NCBI GenBank assembly: GCA_034437795.1
Contig: DAOTTI010000191.1
Coordinates: 1-25,491, forward strand
Origin: DAOTTI01 sp034437795
Lineage (GTDB): Bacteria > Chloroflexota > UBA11872 > UBA12225
Length of the DNA stretch: 25,491 nt
Direction: 5' to 3'
Shown here: piece after piece, positions 6,883 to 12,930 of the stretch
Layout: each line of letters opens with the position of its first letter
Position numbering within the stretch: the stretch's first letter is position 1
Position numbers and translations under genes: made by a program
The notes under the pieces: generated by a model
What the model saw: the letters and a program-made list of their open reading frames with translations, nothing else
Databases searched by the model: none
What the model was told of the DNA's origin: nothing

Positions 6883-7866
6883 ATGGTGGCCACGGCAGAA
6901 AAGTATGAGGTCAAGCTGGGGAAGGCCACGCGCGACGCTTTCGGCGAGGCGTTGCGGGACCTGGCCGCCCAGGATGAGCGGATCGTCGTCATCGACGGCG
7001 ACGTGAACAACTCCACCCGCACGGAGTGGTTCGCCGCCGCCTATCCCCAGCGCTTCTTCAACCTGGGCATCGCCGAGAGCAACATGGTGGGCGTGGCCTC
7101 CGGCCTCGCCGCCAGCGGGAAGGTCCCTGTGGTGGCCAGCTTCGCCTGCTTCCTGCTGTGCAACGCCTACGACCAGATCCGGATGTCGGTCGCCTTCCCG
7201 CGCCTCAACGTCAAGCTCGTCGGCAGCCACGCTGGCATCTCCATCGGCGAGGACGGCCCGTCGCAGATGGGCGTGGAGGACGTGGCCCTGGCGACGTCGC
7301 TGCCGGGCTTCACCGTGCTCGTGCCAGCGGATGAGGTCGCCACGCGGGCCGCGGTGCGGGCCATGCTCCAGCACGAGGGGCCGGTCTACCTGCGCGTCGG
7401 GCGGCCCAAGGTGCCTATCGTGTACGCCGGCGAGGCGGACGCCCGCCTCCAGATCGGCAAGGCGACGCAACTCCGTGACGGGCGCGACGTGACCATTGTG
7501 GCCAATGGCCTGATGGTCTCAGCGGCCCTGCAGGCACATGACCTGCTGGCGGAGCGGGGGATCCAGGCCCGCGTCCTGGATATGGCGTCGGTCAAGCCCC
7601 TGGACGAAGAGGCGGTGGCCCGCGCCGCGCGCGAGACGGGAGCCATCGTCGTGGCGGAGGAGCACCTGGCCCACGGGGGCCTGGGCAGCGTGGTGGCCAT
7701 GGCGGTGGCGCGGCGCCACCCCTGCCCAATGGCCTTCGTCAACCTGGGCGACACCTACGCCCAATCCGGCACGCCGGAGGAACTGCTGGAGAAGTACGGC
7801 CTGACCGCCGGTGACATCGCGCGCGCGGCGGAGGACCTGGTTAGCACCACCAAACGTGGCACGTGA
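6883..7866 (+). CDS. Transketolase, C-terminal subunit
   Basis: A 327-residue partner of the preceding gene, with the pyrimidine-binding and C-terminal domains of transketolase. ERIVVIDGDVNNSTRT, then FFNLGIAESNMVGVASGLA (the glutamate of GIAE contacts the TPP pyrimidine), SHAGISIGEDGPSQMGVED and YLRVGRPKVP follow in the family order, and the C-terminal domain includes a strand motif EEHLAHGGLGS. The exact start is uncertain: GTG 6874, ATG 6883 and GTG 6886 are all in frame, and AGGAG at 6877-6881 is too close to ATG 6883 but well enough placed for GTG 6886. Together with the N-terminal subunit it should form the active heterotetramer in the cytosol. Its end overlaps the probable start of the NagA-like gene, so the two are translationally linked. 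Confidence 0.93.
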   Translation: MVATAEKYEVKLGKATRDAFGEALRDLAAQDERIVVIDGDVNNSTRTEWFAAAYPQRFFNLGIAESNMVGVASGLAASGKVPVVASFACFLLCNAYDQIRMSVAFPRLNVKLVGSHAGISIGEDGPSQMGVEDVALATSLPGFTVLVPADEVATRAAVRAMLQHEGPVYLRVGRPKVPIVYAGEADARLQIGKATQLRDGRDVTIVANGLMVSAALQAHDLLAERGIQARVLDMASVKPLDEEAVARAARETGAIVVAEEHLAHGGLGSVVAMAVARRHPCPMAFVNLGDTYAQSGTPEELLEKYGLTAGDIARAAEDLVSTTKRGT

Positions 7867-9181
7867 ACCAGACGAGGGACGGCGGTACGTCCTGGCCGGC
7901 CGGGTGGTCGGGACCTGGCCCCCTCTCCGTGTGTCCGCGGTACCCGCCGGCGTCCCCGACCACGCCGGCGCCCCATCGTCAGGCCCTGGCCCGCTGTGGC
8001 CCGCCCCGGAGGCGCTAGTCCCCCCTCCGGCGGAGCCCGCCATTGGCCTGGTCCTCCAGGGCGGGCAGATCGAGCGCCTGCTGCTCGCCGGCGAGCCCAT
8101 CCCGCCTGAGGCGGAGGTCCTGGACTTCCGGCCCCACCTGCTGGCGCCGGGCACGATCGACGTGCACACGCACGGGGGCGCCGGTGGGAGCTTCTCCACG
8201 GGGCTGGACGACGAAGCCGTCGCCATCTGCCGATACCGCGCCACCACCGGGACTACGGCCCTCCTGGCCACGATCACGGGCACGTGGGCGGAGCTGACGC
8301 AGGCCCTGCCCCGGCTGGCTCGCCTCGCCGCCGGCCGGCCCGCCGGTGGCGAGCACGGCGCGGCGATCCTGGGCATCCACGTGGAAGGGCCGTTCCTCAA
8401 TCCGGCGCGGCGTGGCGCCATCAGCCTCGCCACGCTCCGTTCCCCCAGCGTGGACGACCTGCGCCGGCTGCAGGACGCGGCGCAGGGCCAGATCAAGATG
8501 ATGACCATCGCCCCCGAGCTTCCGCGAGCGCTGGACGTGATCGAGGAGATGCTGCGTCTGGGGATCGTGCCGTCCATCGGCCACTCCGACGCCACCTACG
8601 AGCAGGTGCTGGACGCCGCCGGCGCCGGCGCGCGCAAGTCGACCCACACCTATAACGCCATGCGCCCGCTGCTCCACCGTGACCCCGGCACCGTCGGCGG
8701 GGTGCTGGCCGACGGCCGGCTGGTCGCTGAGCTGATCGCCGATGGGGTGCACGTCCACGCTGGCGCGATGCGCGTCCTGCTCAAGGCCAAGGGAGCGCTG
8801 GGCACCGTCCTCGTCACCGATGCCGTGCGCTACGCTGGCCTGCCGGAAGGGGTCTACGAGCGACCGGGCCGCGGCCGGGTCACGGTTCGCAACGGGGCGG
8901 CGCTCACCGACGACGGGACCATCGCGGGCAGCGTCTCGCCGCTGAACCGCAATCTGCGCCTGCTGCGCGACCAGCTCGGGGTGCCGGAAGAGGCGCTCTT
9001 CGCCATGGCCGCGGCCGTGCCGGCCGGCTTGCTGGGGCTTGCTGCCAAAGGGGCGCTCGCCCCTGGGGCAGACGCCGACTTCGCGGTGTACGACGCCGCC
9101 CTGAACTGCCTCGCCACATTCATCGCTGGCCGGCAGGTATACCGCGCCGGCGATGGCAGCGGAAGCCGCCCCATTTCTTAA
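7856..9181 (+). CDS. N-acetylglucosamine-6-phosphate deacetylase-like amidohydrolase
   Basis: About 441 residues from the GTG at 7856, which overlaps the transketolase stop by 11 bases. Upstream starts would reach further into that gene, and no ribosome site marks any of them, so the N-terminus is uncertain. The NagA signature motifs are in order: APGTIDVHTHGGAGG (metal-site His104 and His106), GIHVEGPFLNPARRGA (metal-ligand Glu177), GHSDATYEQ, THTYNAMRPLLHRDPG and the catalytic Asp in LVTDAV. The enzyme removes acetate from GlcNAc-6-P, feeding amino-sugar carbon into glycolysis. A Pro/Ala-rich insertion of about 40 residues near the N-terminus, inside the small beta-sandwich, is unusual. Placement right behind transketolase suggests a sugar-catabolism unit; nagB was not seen nearby. 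A different N-acyl sugar-phosphate substrate remains possible. Confidence 0.9.
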   Translation: MAREPDEGRRYVLAGRVVGTWPPLRVSAVPAGVPDHAGAPSSGPGPLWPAPEALVPPPAEPAIGLVLQGGQIERLLLAGEPIPPEAEVLDFRPHLLAPGTIDVHTHGGAGGSFSTGLDDEAVAICRYRATTGTTALLATITGTWAELTQALPRLARLAAGRPAGGEHGAAILGIHVEGPFLNPARRGAISLATLRSPSVDDLRRLQDAAQGQIKMMTIAPELPRALDVIEEMLRLGIVPSIGHSDATYEQVLDAAGAGARKSTHTYNAMRPLLHRDPGTVGGVLADGRLVAELIADGVHVHAGAMRVLLKAKGALGTVLVTDAVRYAGLPEGVYERPGRGRVTVRNGAALTDDGTIAGSVSPLNRNLRLLRDQLGVPEEALFAMAAAVPAGLLGLAAKGALAPGADADFAVYDAALNCLATFIAGRQVYRAGDGSGSRPIS

Positions 9182-9207
9182 CCAAAGCCTCACGCCATGT
9201 TAACCAA
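9178..9207. repeat. Paired TTAACCAA direct repeat after nagA-like gene
   Basis: TTAACCAA occurs at 9178-9185 and again at 9200-9207, 22 bases apart, about two helical turns. The first copy includes the nagA-like stop codon. It lies about 140 bases before the DUF1800 gene. The spacing would suit a dimeric regulator bound on one DNA face, but no regulator can be named. Confidence 0.45.
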
Positions 9208-9343
9208 GGGACTGGGCAAACCGCGCGCGCCTGGTATATGGTGGAGACAGTAGCGCTGTGACGGCGCTCCGATCTGGCCGCTGCGGCAGCCGGCCCATCG
9301 GGAGACCGTCGTTACCGCGGTAGCGAGGCGCAAGAGGCGCAAG

Positions 9344-10846
9344 ATGAGGCGCGCGACCTTCCTGCAGCTTACCGTTGCCATCCAGGCGGCCGTCGCCGCC
9401 GCGGCCTGCTCATATGACCGCACCCGTCCCCACCCGTTGCAGGCGCGCCGGACGCAGATGGCGCACCTGCTCCGCCGCGCCGGGTTCGGCGCCAGTCGTG
9501 AGACCCTGGACGAGTTCCAGCGCATGGGCCTCACCGAGGCGGTGGACCGGCTGCTCAACTACGAGGTGATCGAGGACGACACGGAGAGCCGGCTGAAGAT
9601 GATCAGCCTGGACGTGAGGAAGCTGGGGGACCTGCAGCGCTGGTGGCTGCTACGCATGATCTACAGCAAGCGGCCGCTCCAGGAGAAGATGGTCCTCTTC
9701 TGGCACGGGCTGCTCACCAGCGGCGCATCCAAGGTCGGTCTCCCCAACCCGACGCCCCAGAACCCCAACCCGCCGCACCACCTGCTCAACCAGCACGAGT
9801 TCTTCCGCCGGCACGCCCTGGGCCGCTTCGAGGACATCATCCTGGGCATCTCCCGCGATCCGGCGATGATGATCTGGCTGGACTCGCAGACCAACAACAA
9901 GGGGAAGCCCAACGAGAACTACGCCCGCGAACTGATGGAGCTGTTCACCCTCGGGATCGGCAACTACACCGAGACCGACGTGCGGGAGGCGGCCCGCGCC
10001 TTCACCGGCTGGGGGCTGGAGAACGGCCGGTTCATCTTCCGCCCCAACAACCACGACACGGGCGTCAAGACCATCTTAGGTAAGACGGGCAACTTCAAGG
10101 GCGACGACGTGGTCAGGATCGTCCTGCAGCATCCGGCGGCGCCCCGCCACCTGGCACGCCGGCTGTGGGAGTTCTTTGCCTATCCGGAGCCGGCTGAGAA
10201 GGACCTGCAGCCCCTGATCCAGGCCTACGTGACCACCGATGGCAGCGTCAAGGCCATGCTCCGCGCCCTGTTTACCTCCCCTGCGTTCTATTCCGCCAGG
10301 GCCTACCGCGCCAAGATCAAGAGCCCGGTCGAGTTCGTCGTCGGCGCCATTCGGCAGCTGGGCGTGGCCACCGACGCCTTTCAGCTTCCGGGCGCGACCA
10401 CGCGCATGGGCCAGGCCCTGTTCAACCCGCCGAATGTGGCCGGCTGGCCGGGGGGCGCGCACTGGCTCACCAGCACGACCTGGCTCGAGCGGGTGAACTT
10501 CTGCAACGCCCTGGTCACGGCGCGCAACGACGGGCACACCATGGCCCCGCCCCTGGCCGCCATGCTGGAGCGGTACCGCCTGAGCACGCCGGAGGCGATC
10601 GTCGACTTCTTCGGCGACCTCCTGCTGGACGGGCAGGTGAGCCCGGCCATGCGCCAGACCCTGCTGGCCTATCTGGCCGCTGGCCCGGACGCGCCCCTGC
10701 CGAGCCCGGTCGAGCTCACTGCCGGCCGCGCGTCGGGGGCGGGCGCCGCCCTGCGGCTGCCGGCGCTGCGCCCCACGTTCGTGGACCAGAAGGTCCGCGG
10801 CCTGGCCTATCTGATGCTCGCCTCACCCGAGTACCAGCTCGCCTGA
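9344..10846 (+). CDS. DUF1800 family protein, probably exported
   Basis: A 500-residue protein of the DUF1800 family, function unknown. The family hallmark NENYARELMELFTLG lies at 190-204, followed by YTETDVREAARAFTGW (208-223); HLLRRAGFGA (41-50) and FWHGLLTSG (119-127) are further family blocks. The N-terminus (residues about 5-22) is hydrophobic and ends with AAAC, which might be a poor lipobox or the end of a short signal segment. The ATG at 9344 has AGAGG about eight bases upstream. In many genomes DUF1800 is followed by a DUF1501 gene in a secreted pair; no DUF1501 is seen here, and the next reading frame starts 360 bases later. An export-linked envelope role is an inference from the family's usual context. 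Confidence 0.9.
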   Translation: MRRATFLQLTVAIQAAVAAAACSYDRTRPHPLQARRTQMAHLLRRAGFGASRETLDEFQRMGLTEAVDRLLNYEVIEDDTESRLKMISLDVRKLGDLQRWWLLRMIYSKRPLQEKMVLFWHGLLTSGASKVGLPNPTPQNPNPPHHLLNQHEFFRRHALGRFEDIILGISRDPAMMIWLDSQTNNKGKPNENYARELMELFTLGIGNYTETDVREAARAFTGWGLENGRFIFRPNNHDTGVKTILGKTGNFKGDDVVRIVLQHPAAPRHLARRLWEFFAYPEPAEKDLQPLIQAYVTTDGSVKAMLRALFTSPAFYSARAYRAKIKSPVEFVVGAIRQLGVATDAFQLPGATTRMGQALFNPPNVAGWPGGAHWLTSTTWLERVNFCNALVTARNDGHTMAPPLAAMLERYRLSTPEAIVDFFGDLLLDGQVSPAMRQTLLAYLAAGPDAPLPSPVELTAGRASGAGAALRLPALRPTFVDQKVRGLAYLMLASPEYQLA

Positions 10847-11206
10847 GCCGGCTGCCCCACCTCGGCCCGCACGCCCCCATTACGGATTGGAGCCTGAGCG
10901 CTCCCGTTACGGCCTGGAGCCGGATCTCCACCAGGCCGCAACCAGGTCGCCTCCCTGCCACAACCCTGATCGGGCAGGCCAGTCGTACACTGGGGCGGGT
11001 GGCCCGGTGTGAGCCCCCGCGTCCGCGGAAAGGAGGCGGACCAGGCGATCGTGCAGCGCTTGCCGAGCGCATCACTGCGGGGAACGGGTTCCGCTGGCGC
11101 CGCGCGCTAGCACGCCAGCAGTACAGGAGGATGTGACACGCGACTTCGGCTCCGACTGATCGCGGCTCTTGTACTCGCAAGTGGATAGCTGCCGGCTCCG
11201 GGGGCG
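10847..11206. other. Intergenic region with small repeats, no gene found
   Basis: No convincing gene lies here, although the last part (from about 11131) holds the disrupted signal-peptide region of the next gene. Seen in it are an imperfect direct repeat, CCATTACGG (10877) and CCGTTACGG (10904), each followed by TGGAGCC, 27 bases apart. GTCCGC (11021-11026) pairs with GCGGAC (11036-11041) around a nine-base loop. An AGGAGG at 11125-11130 precedes an ATG that is closed at once by TGA. No known riboswitch class was recognised. Confidence 0.6.
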
Positions 11207-11716
11207 TTGGCCGGCTCGGGGGCGCAATCGCTCGAGTATCACGCCGGCGACGCCTTTCTGGCGGCGATCGACCCATCCTTCTCACCGGTCATCGCCAGAG
11301 CCCCCAACGGTGACACCATCGAGATCATGGGGAACGGCACGCTGAGCATTCACCCCAAGTCGGTAACCGGCGGCGGCACCTTCACTCATAAGGACGCCTC
11401 GGGGAACGTGCTCGGCAGCGGCACCTGGACCGCGAGGCAGCTGCTGTCCTTCGACAACTACGGGCCGTCCATCGACCCGACGTTCCCCGCCACGTTCAGG
11501 GGCGGGCAGGCAGAGATCGCCATCCACCTCACCGGCACGCCGTCCGGCGGAGGCGGGACGGTGGAGCTCGACGGCGTGCTCCGCGTCACCTGCCGGCTCC
11601 CTGGAGACAAAGGCCCGGCCCACCAGGGGGCAGACGAAGGCATCACCCTGAACCTCAAGGGCGGCGCCAACTTCAACAAGCGGGCGGGTGGAGCAACTCT
11701 GTTCGTCCAGCTCTAG
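11207..11716 (+). CDS. Secreted hypothetical protein with disrupted signal peptide
   Basis: The open frame gives 169 residues from a TTG at 11207, but that start has no ribosome site and begins just at a predicted signal-peptidase cleavage region. Reading the same frame upstream gives TRLRLRLIAALVLASG, a TAG stop (11186-11188), then LPAPGALAG, which together read as a complete signal peptide with an ALA cleavage motif. The only good ribosome site (AGGAGG, 11125-11130) leads to ATG/GTG codons in other frames. The mature part is a beta-rich domain with SVTGGGTFTHKD, GSGTWTARQLLSF and a C-terminal NFNKRAGGATLF, like small exported bacterial proteins of unknown function. It may be a pseudogene, or the sequence may have an error near 11131-11188. 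Nothing identifies a substrate or partner. Confidence 0.6.
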   Translation: MAGSGAQSLEYHAGDAFLAAIDPSFSPVIARAPNGDTIEIMGNGTLSIHPKSVTGGGTFTHKDASGNVLGSGTWTARQLLSFDNYGPSIDPTFPATFRGGQAEIAIHLTGTPSGGGGTVELDGVLRVTCRLPGDKGPAHQGADEGITLNLKGGANFNKRAGGATLFVQL

Positions 11717-11761
11717 CCATCGGGCGTGGCCCGTGCGGCATCGGCGTGTGACCAGGTCGCC

Positions 11762-11789
11762 ACGCCGGCGGGCAGCAGCCCGCCGGCGT
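11762..11789 (+). terminator. Strong hairpin, possible terminator
   Basis: A perfect 12-bp stem, ACGCCGGCGGGC (11762-11773) paired with 11778-11789, closed by a four-base AGCA loop. It lies 46 bases after the stop of the secreted hypothetical gene and just before the promoter-like TATACT of the next gene. The following bases lack a clear T-run, so intrinsic termination would be weak; transcript-end protection is an alternative. Confidence 0.6.
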
Positions 11790-11810
11790 CTCCATTCCGC
11801 GGCCATCGGC

Positions 11811-11816
11811 TATACT
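11811..11816 (+). promoter_or_regulatory. Candidate -10 element for the 84-residue gene
   Basis: CGGCTATACT ends at 11816, about 21 bases before the ATG at 11837. It shares CGGnTATACT with the sites at 5753 and 15277. Downstream, TATACTGCG is also shared with the site at 5753. A start point near 11823 would give a very short leader. No clear -35 was seen. Confidence 0.45.
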
Positions 11817-11836
11817 GCGCTCCGGAGCGCACGGCC

Positions 11837-12091
11837 ATGGCAGACGAGAGGAAGGTCGCCTGGGGACTGTGGAACGCCACCCTGGGCGAATGGTTCAATC
11901 CCGGCACGTCCAAGCCATACTACCCGACGCGCGAGGCAGCGCAGCGCATGATCCCGCTGGCCATGCGGGAATATCCCATGGGCAAGTGGGAGGTCCGCCC
12001 CTATCCGCTGGAGGATGAGGCCACGGGCCTGGTGCCCACCGAGTCCGTGACCACGGCGCAGGCGGAACAGGCGGAAGCCGGGGCCGCGTAG
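11837..12091 (+). CDS. Small protein of unknown function, 84 residues
   Basis: The protein is not recognised as a named family. The first 60 residues are rich in aromatic residues, with WGLWN (9-13), EWFNPG (18-23) and KPYYPTREAAQRMIPLA, and look like a compact folded domain; the C-terminal tail (about 63-84) is Ala/Glu/Thr-rich and probably disordered. No signal peptide or membrane segment is visible. The ATG at 11837 was preferred because a promoter-like TATACT and a strong hairpin lie just upstream; the frame is open further upstream but reads through that hairpin. No Shine-Dalgarno is obvious, so the transcript may be short-leadered. It is followed by the repeat-rich gap and converges with the minus-strand gene ending at 12538. 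Confidence 0.65.
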   Translation: MADERKVAWGLWNATLGEWFNPGTSKPYYPTREAAQRMIPLAMREYPMGKWEVRPYPLEDEATGLVPTESVTTAQAEQAEAGAA

Positions 12092-12117
12092 CCCGAACAA
12101 ATCGAGGCCAGCAGGAA

Positions 12118-12329
12118 GTCTCCTCTCCCAAAGGGAGAGGGCGAGGGTGAAGGCACCGCCTTCATCCCCAGCAATCAGCTCCCTCTTCCTGTACACGAAG
12201 GGAAAGGGCCGGCCGCCCCTCGAAGGTGCCGCCCTGGGCTCCCTCTCCCTGGACACGAGGGGAGAGGGTCGCCACCGGCTCACCCACCACCCCGCGCAAC
12301 TCCCTCTCCCTGGACACGAGGGGAGAGGA
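12118..12329. repeat. Array of CCCTCTCCC/GGGAGAGGG palindromes, about 60-bp period
   Basis: Four related palindromic units begin near 12122, 12181, 12241 and 12302, so the spacing is about 60, 60 and 61 bases. The first has a perfect 8-bp stem, CCTCTCCC/GGGAGAGG, with an AAA loop. The third and fourth share 29 identical bases (12239-12267 and 12300-12328) with the loop GGACACGA. The second is degenerate. The sequences between units do not match each other. The array lies between convergent genes (ending at 12091 and 12538), where hairpins could end transcription from both sides. It resembles REP-type interspersed palindromes. Confidence 0.8.
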
Positions 12330-12341
12330 GCCTGCACAACC

Positions 12342-12470
12342 GTTCCGGCTGGCGCCAGGCCACGCCCTCGTCTCCCTCTCCGCGTTGGACCGGGGGCGGC
12401 GGGGCCCAGCCGCACGGTGGGGCGGCGTGGGGCAGGGGTGCGGCGCGGCCCCGACCGAAGGGTGTGAAGG
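12342..12470. repeat. GC-rich interspersed element, copy 1 (about 130 bp)
   Basis: This stretch aligns by eye with 15083-15212. Shared blocks in order are TGGCGCCAGGCC, GCCCTCGT, a 23-base identical core (12391-12413 here) and GGGTGCGGCGCGGCCCCG. It directly follows the palindrome array, and its own start contains a further CCCTCTCC (from about 12374), so it may be a longer relative of the same repeat family. No open frame is convincing. Confidence 0.7.
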
Positions 12471-12537
12471 GCCCCCCGTCTGCCACAGCCGCCGATCCGG
12501 CTATCTGGGGCGTACACGAGGTGGCCAGGGCCGCCGT

Positions 12538-12819
12538 TTACAGGTCCGCGATCAGGTGCTCGTCATTCACCGCCGGAAACTCGGGGGCCTGGCCCCCCAG
12601 CCGGACGATCTCCTTCTTGATCAGGAGCATCAGCCCGCGCAGGTTGGTCATCACCTCCTGATCGTTGCGCTCGCGGGCGGCGCGGTATTCGCCGGCAAAC
12701 TGGTTCCACCTCTCGTAGAGGGTCTTTAGGCGCTGCTCGCGAGCCTGGGGCGTGGCCGGCCTGGCCGGCCCCCCGGCCTGAACCGCGGCCGGACGTAGTG
12801 CGGTAAGGTGCTCCGTCAT
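12538..12819 (-). CDS. Small hypothetical protein, 93 residues
   Basis: A soluble, mostly helical protein of unknown function. Residues 1-24 are Ala/Pro/Gly-rich and probably flexible. Residues about 27-75 (REQRLKTLYERWNQFAG to NLRGLMLLIKKEIVRLGG) form two or three charged amphipathic helices, and the C-terminus is acidic (NDEHLIADL). The ATG at 12819 is chosen as the first in frame with family-like composition; GGAGAGAG lies well upstream, and no close ribosome site is seen. The gene diverges from the glycoside hydrolase across 111 bases that hold a nested palindrome at 12850-12885, and its 3' end converges on the palindrome array. No membrane segment or catalytic motif is visible. Confidence 0.68.
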   Translation of the reverse strand: MTEHLTALRPAAVQAGGPARPATPQAREQRLKTLYERWNQFAGEYRAARERNDQEVMTNLRGLMLLIKKEIVRLGGQAPEFPAVNDEHLIADL

Positions 12820-12849
12820 CGGTGATCCCGTGCTCTCTCCGTCCAGGAT

Positions 12850-12885
12850 GGTAGCGCACGGGGCACGTGCGTGGCGTGTGCTACC
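12850..12885. promoter_or_regulatory. Nested palindrome between divergent genes
   Basis: GGTAGCGCACG (12850-12860) pairs with CGTGTGCTACC (12875-12885) with one G-T position, and the loop holds a smaller perfect palindrome GCACGTGC (12863-12870). GTAGCGC recurs at 12890-12896. It sits between the divergent starts at 12819 (minus) and 12931 (plus), so it could be a shared operator. Confidence 0.5.
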
Positions 12886-12930
12886 GTAAGTAGCGCTCCC
12901 ATCGCAGTCCGCGTGCCCCCGTGATCGCCC

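Noticed and set aside
5865..7866. A frameshifted single transketolase gene
   Set aside because: Each half has its own start and stop at domain boundaries, and a 124-base gap separates them. Two-subunit transketolases are a known arrangement.
10847..11130. A riboswitch (cobalamin- or cyclic-di-GMP-like)
   Set aside because: Only short stems and words were found; no conserved core of a known class could be read.
12118..12329. CRISPR array, because about 29-bp repeats alternate with about 31-bp unique spacers
   Set aside because: Units diverge strongly, the same palindrome occurs singly and in pairs elsewhere, and no cas gene is present. Interspersed palindromic repeats fit better.
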